Assembly (NCBI GenBank): GCA_036379295.1
Contig: DASVGY010000063.1
Location: forward strand, 1-44,095
DNA: 44,095 nt
DNA from: Pseudopedobacter sp036379295
Lineage (GTDB): Bacteria > Bacteroidota > Bacteroidia > Sphingobacteriales > Sphingobacteriaceae
Direction of reading: 5' to 3'
The position numbers were made by a program, and so were the translations under genes. Below, in pieces: positions 15,423 through 24,347 of the stretch. Each line of letters begins with the position of its first letter. Position 1 is the stretch's first letter. The notes under the pieces were generated by a model, which was not told where the DNA came from, ran no database searches, and was given only the letters and a program-made list of their open reading frames with translations.

Positions 15423-17366
15423 TTATGCCGGCAAGTAAAAATTAATTAAAGTTCCTTTCCCTGGTTTACTGTCAATTTCTAAATTACCTTTAAGTGCCAC
15501 AACACGGTTGTTCATGTTTTTTAGGCCAATCCCCGCTGTTCCCTCAGCATTGTTAACATCAAACCCTACACCGTTATCCTCTATAGATACGGAAATACTT
15601 TCTTCGTCTTTATTAATTTGTATAGATAATTTGCTGGCCTTGGCATATTTAATAACGTTGTTGGTTGCTTCCTGGATAACCCGGTAAATTACCGTCTCAA
15701 CGGCATCGTCTAGCTTATCTTGCAATCCACTGATTGCCAATGTTACCTTTAAATCCTGATGGTTTATCTTATTCACAAACTCGCGAACAGCCGAGGCTAA
15801 GCCCGATTTCAGTAAAGCATTAGGGATCATTTGATGAGATAGTGATCGCATTTCATCATACCCTTCGTTAAGCAAAGAAACCGACTTTTGAGCTAATATA
15901 TTTTGTTGTTCATCGGCAATTTTTGCCTTAGAAATAAAGCTGTTCAAATTCATTAACGCGGCAGAAAGGGTTTGTCCAACGCCGTCGTGTAAATCCTCGG
16001 CAATTCGTCTTCGTTCGCGTTCTTCGGCAATAAAAACTTCTTTAACCCTTATTTCCTGTTGCTTTTCTAACTCTTCTTTTAAAATAATTTGAGCTTTTAT
16101 TTTACGCTTGTTTATGACTAATCGGGCTAAAAAAATACACAACACAATAATAATCAGTGCAGTGTACAACAAAATATTTTGTTCTTTTATCTTTAGTTTT
16201 TGGATGGTGGATTGCTGGTTGAGTTCAACTATTTTGTTTTCTTTTTTCTCGGTTTCAAATGCCACGTTAAACCTATTGAGTTCCTCGTTTTTTTCTATCG
16301 TGAAAACAGAATCTTTAAGCTGACTATAAATTTTGAAATTTTTTAAAGCCAGCTCCGTTTTTCCATTGGTTTGGTAAATTTCTGCCAACTGTTTTCTAGC
16401 CTCCATCATCTCAGGAAGCGACATGCAATCTTCTGCACTTTGCAAAGCTTTTTGAGCGTATTGAAGCGCCAATGCCAGATTTGTAACTTGTGCATTTTGT
16501 GATAAATGCAGGTAAGTAAATGATAGTTCTTTTTTATTGTTAAACGTTTGGTGTGCTTTCGCTGCTGTTTGCAAATATTTATTGGATAATTTAAGGTTGT
16601 TTTTTTTGCCATAAGCGATGCCTATGTTAGCTTGCACCACAGGTAAAAATTTATCGATTTTAAGCTTGATAAATTTTTCCTCGGCTAGTTTAGAATAAAA
16701 AATACAACTATCATGCTGATTTAATTTTAAAAATACCGAACCTAGGTTTGCTTCGCTGGCGCCAGTTTCAAACACTTTGTTTAAACTTTTATAAATCTGA
16801 TGCGCCTCCCTATAATATTTTAAAACCTTTTGATATTCTTTTTGTGCTTTTAACACAATTCCAAGGTTTAAATTGATCAACGCAACTTTTTCCTTGTCGC
16901 CTTTGCGTTTGTAGATGGAATAGGCTTGTTGGTAAAATGAGGTAGCCTTTGGGTAATCACCTTGTTGGTCGTAAATGCCACCTAAATTATTTAAGCTATT
17001 TGCAATTCCAATTTGGTCGTTGATTTCTTTTTTGATGGCTAAAGATTTCTGGTTGAGTTTGATAGCTTCCTCAAAGTTACTTTGCGCCTCATAAACTATA
17101 GCTAAATTATGATAGGCTATGGATAAAGCGGGGAGGTTACGCGTTTTGCTAGCAAGTTCAGCGGCTTTAGCACCATAATATTTGGCACTGTCGGGTTTAT
17201 TGTATTTATATTCCCAGCACAGTTCAGTTAAAACTATTTCTTTAGGGTGCTTGCTGTTATTTAAAAGATTTTTAAGGCTATCAATTTTATCGCTTGCAAA
17301 AGCGCCATTCCAAAACTCAATAAAAACCGTAATTAATAGGTAACTTAAAGTCTTATTTAACATCAT
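15423..17366 (-). CDS. TPR-containing sensor histidine kinase (HisKA_3 type)
   Basis: This 647-residue protein has an N-terminal signal sequence and about six tetratricopeptide repeats (about 65-345) predicted to be periplasmic. A coiled segment is followed by one membrane helix (about 399-418) and a NarL/DegS-type kinase core. The dimerisation/phosphoacceptor helix reads ERRRIAEDLHDGVGQTLS with His460. The ATPase domain has the N box QEATNNVIKYAKA (565-577), the G1 box DNGVGF (597-602) and GIGLKNM (612-618). Such kinases normally phosphorylate LuxR-type regulators, but none is adjacent, so it is an orphan here. It is convergent with sucD. Confidence 0.92.
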   Translation of the reverse strand: MMLNKTLSYLLITVFIEFWNGAFASDKIDSLKNLLNNSKHPKEIVLTELCWEYKYNKPDSAKYYGAKAAELASKTRNLPALSIAYHNLAIVYEAQSNFEEAIKLNQKSLAIKKEINDQIGIANSLNNLGGIYDQQGDYPKATSFYQQAYSIYKRKGDKEKVALINLNLGIVLKAQKEYQKVLKYYREAHQIYKSLNKVFETGASEANLGSVFLKLNQHDSCIFYSKLAEEKFIKLKIDKFLPVVQANIGIAYGKKNNLKLSNKYLQTAAKAHQTFNNKKELSFTYLHLSQNAQVTNLALALQYAQKALQSAEDCMSLPEMMEARKQLAEIYQTNGKTELALKNFKIYSQLKDSVFTIEKNEELNRFNVAFETEKKENKIVELNQQSTIQKLKIKEQNILLYTALIIIVLCIFLARLVINKRKIKAQIILKEELEKQQEIRVKEVFIAEERERRRIAEDLHDGVGQTLSAALMNLNSFISKAKIADEQQNILAQKSVSLLNEGYDEMRSLSHQMIPNALLKSGLASAVREFVNKINHQDLKVTLAISGLQDKLDDAVETVIYRVIQEATNNVIKYAKASKLSIQINKDEESISVSIEDNGVGFDVNNAEGTAGIGLKNMNNRVVALKGNLEIDSKPGKGTLINFYLPA

Positions 17367-17433
17367 AACACCGCTTAGCTGTTAAAGATAATAAGCATTT
17401 TTTGTTTTAGGTTTAATAAATAAAATTTTAAGC

Positions 17434-17477
17434 AAAAAAAAAGAGAGGCAGCTTCCGGAATGAAAGTCTGCCTCTCC
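17434..17477 (-). terminator. Intrinsic terminator of the outer-membrane barrel gene
   Basis: A 9-bp stem GAGAGGCAG/CTGCCTCTC (17443-17451, 17468-17476) has a 16-base loop and, on the minus strand, is followed by a run of T (A run at 17434-17442). Confidence 0.85.
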
Positions 17478-17495
17478 TTTATTAATTTTGGATAC

Positions 17496-18149
17496 TTAAA
17501 AAGCGTAACCTACGGTGAATGACCACAGTCTATTGTTTTTTTCGAGGTTTGTGCCGCTGTTGCTGCCTGGACTTAAATTGGTTAAGCCAAATCCATAACC
17601 TGCTCCAAAGTTTAAGCCCGAGCTTAATTGGTAGCCCGCTAATACGTTAATACCAAAATCAAGCGCTTTCAGATCGTCGCCAGAATCATTCCCAAACTTG
17701 AGATCTCTTTCTGCGGTAGCGGTTCCGCTAGTGCCTTTAAGTTGGCCTGCAATATTAAACCCCGCGTAAGGGCCGCCACCTAGGTAAATCTTTCCGGGAC
17801 CGGCAGGTAAGTTTAACAGCAAATTAACCGGTACCTCAATTGCTAAAACGTTTTCCTCAATTTTGTTGGTGCCGCTTTGGTAATACTTAGCACCTTTACC
17901 CTGTAAGGATAAACCCGGCTGAACAGAAAAGTAAGAGCCAACAGGAATATCAGCGTAACCTGTTAAATTAAAGTTGACGGTGGTCTCTGTCTCGTTAGAC
18001 GTACCTGCGGCATCATTTACATATTTATACTTTGGTAAATTTACCCCACCTTTTAAACCGAAACGTGTGGTTGTTGCCGCACTATTTGTTTGTGCAAATG
18101 TAGCGCCTCCAAATGCTAAGGCTGCGGCTACTAAGAATAATCTTTTCAT
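17496..18149 (-). CDS. Outer-membrane beta-barrel protein (OMP_b-brl type)
   Basis: This 217-residue protein has a cleavable signal peptide (MKRLFLVAAALAFGGATFAQ) followed by alternating strands rich in Gly and aromatic residues. It begins FGLKGGVNLPKY, the usual opening of the PorT-like outer-membrane barrel families of Bacteroidota. Later segments, GKIYLGGGPYAGFN and LNFGAGYGFGL, form typical amphipathic strands, and the chain ends in FTVGYAF with a terminal Phe as expected for outer-membrane insertion. It is about the length of an 8-strand barrel. The name PorT-like reflects fold only; there is no evidence for a part in type IX secretion. Single gene with its own terminator. Confidence 0.85.
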   Translation of the reverse strand: MKRLFLVAAALAFGGATFAQTNSAATTTRFGLKGGVNLPKYKYVNDAAGTSNETETTVNFNLTGYADIPVGSYFSVQPGLSLQGKGAKYYQSGTNKIEENVLAIEVPVNLLLNLPAGPGKIYLGGGPYAGFNIAGQLKGTSGTATAERDLKFGNDSGDDLKALDFGINVLAGYQLSSGLNFGAGYGFGLTNLSPGSNSGTNLEKNNRLWSFTVGYAF

Positions 18150-18331
18150 AATTTATTTTAATTGTTTGATGTGCCTTATCCAATGAACAGACCAAAAAAG
18201 ATTATTTTTTAAAGTTTTAGTAATGCCTTATTATACAACCAATTAATGTTTTTATTTTATTGTGATATCTAGGAAGCTGTTTTAAAATTTGTAGCTAATG
18301 AACTACAATGTGCACAAAAACTCATCAGTAT

Positions 18332-18535
18332 TTAATGATCTGCCGGGAGCAGTGACCCTACGAAAGCCCTTCCTTCCGGAGTAATTGTAGCGGTTAGTTT
18401 GCTCTCGTCCCAATTAATTTTTACATAACCCATGCGTTCTAATTCTTCGTACTCCGCTTGCATTCCGCCCAAAATAGAGGAGTGTTGTTGGTGATCAATG
18501 ATTTTCATAATTGATTCTAATTCTGACCGTTCCAT
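18332..18535 (-). CDS. Small winged-helix-like hypothetical protein
   Basis: This 67-residue hypothetical protein starts at an ATG (MERSELESIMKII). The C-terminal half, YEELERMGYVKINWDESKLTATITPEGRAFV, has the pattern of the last helix and wing of a winged-helix domain, where TPEGR or TxKG often ends the wing. I cannot assign a family. An internal ATG at codon 10 is an alternative start. It is between the barrel gene and arsM on the same strand with gaps of 182 and 138 bases, so it is probably transcribed on its own. It could be a small DNA-binding or partner protein. The evidence is compositional only. Confidence 0.5.
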   Translation of the reverse strand: MERSELESIMKIIDHQQHSSILGGMQAEYEELERMGYVKINWDESKLTATITPEGRAFVGSLLPADH

Positions 18536-18673
18536 AATCTTAAAATTTAAGTGACTGATAACGGCGTAGATAGAACAAATTTTGAGCCATTTGGAGATTT
18601 TAGAAATCTACAGAGGTATAAAAAATTAAAGCCTTAACATTTAGATAATTAAGGTTTTAATCAGTTTAGATGA

Positions 18674-19516
18674 TTAACAACCTTCTGGGCCACAACAACA
18701 TGAAGATAGCTGAGGTTTTTCTGCATAAACGGTAATGCTGAAAATGCCTGTATTACCCGCTTTGAAATTTGTTAATTCTTCTTCGTTAAGGTAGTTTTTG
18801 AGAATATCGTTAGGGATATCAATTGCTTTTTCTTTTTGAACAGTGATATTAGAAAAGCCGTTGTTTTTAATCAACTCTAAATAAGTGTCTTTTTGGATAG
18901 CACCCGAAACACAACCCGCGTACATCTCTGCGTCGTTTTTTAGGGCTGCGGGTAAATTTCCAACCAACACCACATCCGAAATACTAAAATGACCACCAGG
19001 TTTTAAAACCCGTTTCATTTCTTCAAAAACTGCGTTTTTGTTAGGAACTAGGTTTAAAACACAATTACTCACAATCACATCAGCAACATTTGCTGATACA
19101 GGAATGTTTTCAATATCGCCTTCCCTAAATTCAACGTTGGAAAACCCGAGTTTGTGTGCGTTCTCTCTAGCTTTTTCTAACATTGCTGGTGTAAAATCAA
19201 TTCCAATTACTCTACCATCTGCGCCAGTTTCTTTTCTTGCTACAAAACAATCGTTTCCCGCCCCGCTGCCTAAATCAATTACGGTATCGCCAGACTTAAT
19301 TTTAGCAAACTGGGTGGGCAAACCACAGCCCAAACCTAAGTCGGCATCAGGGTTGTAACCCTCCAAATCGCTATATTCTTCGCTCATGATATTATAAACC
19401 TCGGTTGAGCAGCCGCCTGCGCCACAGCAAGATGATTGGTTTACCTCTTTGTCTTGCAAAGCAATTTCGCTATACTTTTGCTTCACCAATTCTTTTAATT
19501 GTTCTGAATTTTCCAT
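18674..19516 (-). CDS. arsM: Arsenite S-adenosylmethionine methyltransferase
   Basis: This 280-residue enzyme methylates As(III) with S-adenosylmethionine, giving volatile or less retained methylarsenicals. The class I methyltransferase fold has motif I DLGSGAGND (81-89) and IGIDFTPAMLEKARENA. The arsenic-binding cysteines of the family are in place: Cys30/31 in SSCCG, Cys64 in GLGCGLP, Cys152 in SNCVLN and Cys202 in YAGCVSGA. The C-terminus carries an extra cluster, SSCCCGPEGC. It follows arsR on the same strand by 83 bases, so its expression is probably arsenic-inducible. No arsenite permease or arsenate reductase is in the window. Confidence 0.95.
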   Translation of the reverse strand: MENSEQLKELVKQKYSEIALQDKEVNQSSCCGAGGCSTEVYNIMSEEYSDLEGYNPDADLGLGCGLPTQFAKIKSGDTVIDLGSGAGNDCFVARKETGADGRVIGIDFTPAMLEKARENAHKLGFSNVEFREGDIENIPVSANVADVIVSNCVLNLVPNKNAVFEEMKRVLKPGGHFSISDVVLVGNLPAALKNDAEMYAGCVSGAIQKDTYLELIKNNGFSNITVQKEKAIDIPNDILKNYLNEEELTNFKAGNTGIFSITVYAEKPQLSSCCCGPEGC

Positions 19517-19558
19517 TTTGAGATTATTTAATTATATGTTGAAATAAACTTGTTAAGG

Positions 19559-19593
19559 CAGCCTTTTGCTTTCTGCATTAAGCCTTCAGCCTT
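19559..19593. repeat. Five contiguous degenerate heptamers (nnGCnTT)
   Basis: The 35 bases split exactly into CAGCCTT, TTGCTTT, CTGCATT, AAGCCTT and CAGCCTT, with positions 3, 4, 6 and 7 invariant. The array fills much of the arsR-arsM gap and starts within an AAGGC that can pair with GCCTT copies. Confidence 0.6.
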
Positions 19594-19599
19594 TTTTAA

Positions 19600-19929
19600 T
19601 TAACAACAATTGTTTTTTTGTTCGAGATTAATAGAAATATGCGCAAAGTAGTCTTGCAGTTTTTCTATGGTTTTTTCCTCAATGCAATAACAAATTGCGC
19701 TTCCTTCAATACTTCCTTTAATGAGTCCGGCATTTTTAAGTTCCTTTAAATGCTGCGATACCGTTGGTTGCGCTAATGGCAACTCATTTACAATATCCCC
19801 GCAGATGCATTCATTTACTTTTGTTAAGTATTCCAGTATCGCAATTCTTGCAGGGTGACCTAATGCCTTTGCTATTGTTGCAATTTCATTTTGCTTATCT
19901 GTAAAATGTTCTGTTTTTGTAGCGCCCAT
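19600..19929 (-). CDS. arsR: ArsR/SmtB-family metalloregulator
   Basis: This 109-residue winged-helix repressor has the ArsR family arrangement: AKALGHPARIAILEYL (20-35), a recognition helix in PLAQPTVSQHLKELKNAGLI (51-70) and a wing that includes GSAICYCIEE. Candidate metal ligands are Cys41 and Cys43 in ECICGD, the classical alpha-3 arsenic site position, and a Cys108-Cys109 pair at the very C-terminus, with Cys80 and Cys82 in the wing. It is upstream of arsM on the same strand. A 20-bp dyad 12 bases before the ATG is the likely operator. Expected behaviour is repression released by As(III). Confidence 0.93.
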   Translation of the reverse strand: MGATKTEHFTDKQNEIATIAKALGHPARIAILEYLTKVNECICGDIVNELPLAQPTVSQHLKELKNAGLIKGSIEGSAICYCIEEKTIEKLQDYFAHISINLEQKNNCC

Positions 19930-19941
19930 AAATATATTTTG

Positions 19942-19961
19942 TTATTGCAATATTACGATAA
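19942..19961. promoter_or_regulatory. Candidate ArsR operator
   Basis: A 20-bp imperfect dyad, TTATTGCAATATTACGATAA, matches its reverse complement at 8 of 10 positions per half-site. It sits 12 bases upstream of the arsR ATG, where autoregulatory ArsR sites usually lie. Confidence 0.5.
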
Positions 19962-20124
19962 GTTATGTATGAATACAAATATTTAATTAATTGCAAGTTG
20001 GATCGTTTAGTAAATACTAATTCATATCCACTAAATACCTCGCTAAAAAGGGATGTTACTAACCATCTATTGCCTGTTCAAACCTTTTTGGCAAGTTTGG
20101 TAATAAAATTAAATTCAAATTATA

Positions 20125-22497
20125 ATGAAGAAACCATTACTACTTGCCATTTTATGCGGTGCAGCATTCAACCTTTTCTCTCAAAACTTCGTACAGATTG
20201 GTAAAATTACCGATAGCCCTCAAGAGCAATATACCCAACAGCGAGGTATCGGCTCATCAGTTGCAGTATCGGCAACAGATGTTTTAACAGGAGGAAATGG
20301 AGGTTTGTTAAAGCAATTGGTTTTTGGAGACCCAAGAGTTAGTCCCGCTTATATTGCACCTTTCGGAAGTAACCCAATAACCCAAAGAGTTGATAGAGTG
20401 CGTGGTGATTATATTTACAGTACCGGTTTTGGCTTAAGCACTGCGATTGATGGAGATGTTGCGGTTGTAGGTGAGCCTTACTATTTTGATGATGCCACCC
20501 CAAGCGTAAAAACAGGTGCTGCCGTTGTTTTTGAACGTAGCGGTGGCGCTTGGGTTAAAAAACAACGCCTAGTGGGCTCAATCGCTAATAACGGTTCTAC
20601 CGGTGGCGAAAGCGTGGCTGTTCAAGGCAATACCATTTTTGTGGGCGAGCCTAAAGCTTTCCCGAGTTTAGGTTCTGTATATGTTTATCAAAAAGACGCT
20701 GGGAATGTTTGGCAACAAACGCAAATTATCTCTCCTGATAATATTCCTTCTTCGCAACCAAACACATTTGGGCAAAAAATCGCTGTTACTGGTGATTACT
20801 TATTTGTTTCGTCGTACGTACGTACCTACGTTTTCAAGAAAGATAATTTGGGCGTTTGGAATAAGATACAGGTAATAAATCCAAGTCTCACTCCAGGGAA
20901 CGCCAGTTTTTTATACGTCCATAGTTTAAGTGCAGATGGTAATTTTTTAATTGTAGGCAATACAGACGTTAGTACCGATGCGAACAACCAGAATTTGATT
21001 AGCAATACCGTAGGCGCTGCTTTTATCTACGAAAACCTAAATGATGTTTGGACTTTCAAGCAAAAAATTGTGGCCAGTGATAGGGCCGCTTATGATAATT
21101 TTGGTAAATCGGTGGCAATCAGTGGCGACAAGATTGTAGTCGGTTCTCAAAATGATTTTGATTCAAAAGGTAATTATAATTTAGATGGAGCCGGTGCAGT
21201 TTATATCTTTAAAAGAAACAGCATGACTGGGATATGGGCCCAAACTCAAAAACTAGTAGCAAACGATAGAGAGGGAACCGCTTATTTTGGCGGGGCGGTA
21301 GCAATCAAAGGAGACAATTTGGTGGTAGGGGCAGCATTTGCATCATCAGATACAAAAGGAGTTAGAAATGGGAATACTCAATATTTTATGGGCTCCACTT
21401 ATTTATTTAAAAATGTATCTACCGCATCACTACCTGAAAGTGCCCAAACCGTATCACTAGCAATGGGCACATTATCATCCTTAGAAGTGATTAATGAGAC
21501 TAACGAGCCTATTTTAGCGCTCGGCACCTCGGGTGCTGTCCCCCTAACCAATAACTTAACTACTGTAAAAGTTTGGAAGGAAAGCGGAGTGCCAATTCAC
21601 AGTGGAACACTTTATTTACCCAGACATTACGAAATAACGCCAACTAACAATCCTAATACAAGTACCGCCGCCGTTACGCTATATTTTAGTCAACAAGAAT
21701 TTTTAGATTTTAACAGTAACTCAGCAAAAACAGCCGATTTTCCGGTTAACTCAACAGATTTTCAGGGAATAGCGAACTTAAGAATCACCAAAATAAGCGG
21801 GAGCAGTAGCGATGGAAGCGGTTTAATGGCCACTTATACTGGTTCAACCACAATCATTAACCCAGATGATGATAAAATTATATGGAATGCAAGTGCCAGC
21901 AGATGGGAAGTAAGCTTTAACGTAACCGGATTTAGTGGTTTTTTTGCCACTGTTACTCCTACGGTTTTGCCCTTGACCTTGGCCAACTTTACCGGAAAGC
22001 AAACCAATAACCAAAACCAACTGAAATGGAACACTCTTGCTGAACTAAACACCTCTCACTTTGAGGTTGAGCGTAGCCATGACGCTAAATCAGCTTTTAT
22101 AAAAATAGGCGCAGTGAAGGCTCATGGTATTGGAACGGCTTATTATACCTTTACCGATAAAGCGGTTGATTTCAGCTCGGCTTTTAATTACTATCGTTTA
22201 AAAATGCTGGATTTAGACGGGAAGTTTACCTACAGCGAAGTAGTTGCAATAAAAAATAGTTTTGATGAAAGTAGTGCTATAAAAGTTTACCCTAACCCAG
22301 TAAAAAACATGGTTAATATTGATGTTGACTATACTTTACTAAACACCAATTTAGAGATATTTGATATCAATGGTAGGAGCGTAGGTACTTTTAAAATCAC
22401 CAATTTAAACCAAGTTATTGAACTTGCTAACCTTAATGTTGGCCTTTATATTTTAAGCTTCGCTAATGGCGACCGGATAAAAATAGCCAAAGAATAA
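20125..22497 (+). CDS. T9SS-exported beta-propeller (FG-GAP-like repeat) protein
   Basis: This 790-residue secreted protein has a signal peptide (MKKPLLLAILCGAAFNLFSQ) and a run of FG-GAP/integrin-alpha-like propeller repeats (about 35-430). Each repeat has the pattern FGxSVAIxGDxxVVGxxxxD followed by GAVYIFKR-type strands, as in FGKSVAISGDKIVVGS. A beta-sandwich region follows (about 440-615). The chain ends in a type A T9SS sorting domain that includes YYRLKMLDLDGKFTYSEVV and KVYPNPVKNMVNIDV, and closes with GLYILSFANGDRIKIAKE. It is likely exported across the outer membrane and released or attached. The function is unknown, with adhesion or ligand binding the usual guess. A terminator follows. 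Confidence 0.88.
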   Translation: MKKPLLLAILCGAAFNLFSQNFVQIGKITDSPQEQYTQQRGIGSSVAVSATDVLTGGNGGLLKQLVFGDPRVSPAYIAPFGSNPITQRVDRVRGDYIYSTGFGLSTAIDGDVAVVGEPYYFDDATPSVKTGAAVVFERSGGAWVKKQRLVGSIANNGSTGGESVAVQGNTIFVGEPKAFPSLGSVYVYQKDAGNVWQQTQIISPDNIPSSQPNTFGQKIAVTGDYLFVSSYVRTYVFKKDNLGVWNKIQVINPSLTPGNASFLYVHSLSADGNFLIVGNTDVSTDANNQNLISNTVGAAFIYENLNDVWTFKQKIVASDRAAYDNFGKSVAISGDKIVVGSQNDFDSKGNYNLDGAGAVYIFKRNSMTGIWAQTQKLVANDREGTAYFGGAVAIKGDNLVVGAAFASSDTKGVRNGNTQYFMGSTYLFKNVSTASLPESAQTVSLAMGTLSSLEVINETNEPILALGTSGAVPLTNNLTTVKVWKESGVPIHSGTLYLPRHYEITPTNNPNTSTAAVTLYFSQQEFLDFNSNSAKTADFPVNSTDFQGIANLRITKISGSSSDGSGLMATYTGSTTIINPDDDKIIWNASASRWEVSFNVTGFSGFFATVTPTVLPLTLANFTGKQTNNQNQLKWNTLAELNTSHFEVERSHDAKSAFIKIGAVKAHGIGTAYYTFTDKAVDFSSAFNYYRLKMLDLDGKFTYSEVVAIKNSFDESSAIKVYPNPVKNMVNIDVDYTLLNTNLEIFDINGRSVGTFKITNLNQVIELANLNVGLYILSFANGDRIKIAKE

Positions 22498-22515
22498 TTA
22501 AATCAGTAAAACGCT

Positions 22516-22554
22516 AAAAAAAACTCCAGCACCGATGAGGTCTGGAGTTTTTTT
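22516..22554 (+). terminator. Intrinsic terminator of the propeller gene
   Basis: A perfect 12-bp stem (22518-22529 with 22542-22553) encloses a 12-base loop and ends in a T run. It is 20 bases after the stop. Confidence 0.9.
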
Positions 22555-22699
22555 GTTCGAGCATAGGGCCTGTTTTAATATTTCTTCCGCCACAGCGAAA
22601 TCATTAAAAAGCGGTTTAAATGAATAAAAGGGTTGAATATTTACGTTTATCAAATTGATTTAACACCATCCCTTAGTTCGCTAGCGAATAATAAGTGTA

Positions 22700-24031
22700 T
22701 TATAGCTTTATAAACTCTACGCGGCGGTTATTCGCTTTTCCCTGTGGCGTTGTATTAGGATCTGAAGGTTGCGTAGCGCCTTTGCCATCAGTTACGAAGC
22801 GATTAGCATCAATCCCAAATACGGAGGTTAAACTCGCTTTAACCGCATCCGCTCGCTTCTTTGATAAACTCAAGTTTAAATTGGCATCGCCATCGCTATC
22901 TGTGTGCCCAATAATTTTAACTTTTACCGATGGGTTTTCCTTCAAAACATTTGCAATATCTTTTAAAACGCCGTTTGATTCCGGCTTAATCTCATCAGAA
23001 TTTACATCAAACAAAATCCCCCTTGTGATTAATTTACCTTCTGTAATTAATTTATTTCGGGTGTCTGGCGCACCAACGGAGTATCGAATATTAGCTAACA
23101 TAAACTCATCCTTAGAATCTGCGGTAGTGTAATTCATATATTTTGCACCTATTTTAAAAACGTTGTATTTTTTCTTCGGGTCGAAGGCCTGTGGAATATC
23201 CAGAACTTTAGTCTCATTTATATATAGCCGTAAGCGTGATTTTTGCCGCCACAAAGAGAATTTAGCAAAAACCGGTTCATCATAAGCTGCACTGTTACTT
23301 GCTAAAGCCGCAATATTAATACCTTCGTTTTTTAGCACCACTTCATCATTTTCTTTAACAAAAAAATCTGCGGTTCCTGCACAGCCGGCCCAGTTAAAAG
23401 CAAACATATTGGGTAAATACTCCTCACTAATATCTCTTCTTGCATTTTCCGATGCTGAAATGATGAAACTATATCTCAAAATATTTGAACTTCGGTAGCG
23501 GTTAAATACGTTAAACTCTAGCGTGTAATTATCTGGCATGTTGGTCACTAAATCCGGTTGAAAGAAGCCATCTTTCGTGATTGATAGCCACTTATCCTCG
23601 CTTCCCGAAAGATTTACCAATTCGGCAGACGAGTTAGTGTTCCATCCTAAAGGAAAATCCCCGACAGAAGTGGTTGAAAAATCATCGTAATACAACACTT
23701 TTTCTCCAGGAATAAAATCAAATTTTGAGGCAACCGAGATCTTAGAAAAGCCAACCGTTTTTGATTCCGCCGGTGCCGTAGAAGCAATTTTATTTCCGGT
23801 GCTGGTTGATTTTGTACTCGATCTATTGCCTTTTCCATCGCCCTCTGCAATGTCATTTACCGTTTTATCTAGTTTTTCTTCACTTTTGGTTAAAATCTTA
23901 TCAATAGTATTATCTATTTTCTTATCTTTTGCTTCCTCAAGTTTTCTTTTAAGTCGGTCTTTAAAGCTTTCTTGAGCAAATCCAGATAGCGCAAAGGTTA
24001 AAGCCGCGGTTAGTAGAATTATTTTTTTCAT
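22700..24031 (-). CDS. OmpA-family protein with N-terminal coiled region
   Basis: This 443-residue envelope protein has a signal peptide (about 1-19) and a highly charged helical region (SFKDRLKRKLEEAKDKKID, about 21-65). A middle beta-rich region resembling a laminin-G/concanavalin-like fold (FDFIPGEKVLYYDDFST onward, about 105-315) follows, then a C-terminal OmpA peptidoglycan-binding domain (about 331-443). The OmpA domain has GILFDVNSDEIKPES, VKIIGHTDSDGD, LSKKRADAVKASL and NNRRVEFIKL, including the Asp and Arg that bind diaminopimelate. It probably links the outer membrane or periplasm to the cell wall. It is monocistronic, with no clear promoter. Confidence 0.88.
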   Translation of the reverse strand: MKKIILLTAALTFALSGFAQESFKDRLKRKLEEAKDKKIDNTIDKILTKSEEKLDKTVNDIAEGDGKGNRSSTKSTSTGNKIASTAPAESKTVGFSKISVASKFDFIPGEKVLYYDDFSTTSVGDFPLGWNTNSSAELVNLSGSEDKWLSITKDGFFQPDLVTNMPDNYTLEFNVFNRYRSSNILRYSFIISASENARRDISEEYLPNMFAFNWAGCAGTADFFVKENDEVVLKNEGINIAALASNSAAYDEPVFAKFSLWRQKSRLRLYINETKVLDIPQAFDPKKKYNVFKIGAKYMNYTTADSKDEFMLANIRYSVGAPDTRNKLITEGKLITRGILFDVNSDEIKPESNGVLKDIANVLKENPSVKVKIIGHTDSDGDANLNLSLSKKRADAVKASLTSVFGIDANRFVTDGKGATQPSDPNTTPQGKANNRRVEFIKL

Positions 24032-24347
24032 GTGCGTTTTGGGTGTTTAATTTCTTGTTTTGATTTGATAACATATAAAACAAAACTTTTAACAGAAATA
24101 AGTACTGAGTATTTGGCGCAAAGCAAACAGAATTTGGTTATTATGGATGAGTATCTTTTTTCCGAGTAAGCAAATAAACCATAAATGCTAGCCATTTTTT
24201 TGAAACTTGGTGATTATTTACTAGGATAAAACTTTTTTTAAGCTTGTTAGGTTTACTGGTTTAACCTCAATATTTTATCTTAAACAAAAAGCTGGGTACG
24301 CAAACAAGAGGCTGAGGTTTTTGCCTGAACAATATAAGTGATTAGTT
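24032..24347. other. Divergent intergenic region, no gene seen
   Basis: These 316 bases separate the OmpA-family gene from the LytTR regulator. I see AT-rich DNA without a convincing TAnnTTTG promoter, RNA structure or open frame on either strand. Confidence 0.6.

Noticed and set aside
20073..20097. TTGCC/GGCAA inverted repeat upstream of the propeller gene
   Set aside because: It has a 5-bp stem with a long loop, and no associated promoter or regulator could be supported.
22695..23132. 145-codon open frame on the plus strand
   Set aside because: It is antisense to the OmpA domain of the gene at 22700 and has no domain of its own.
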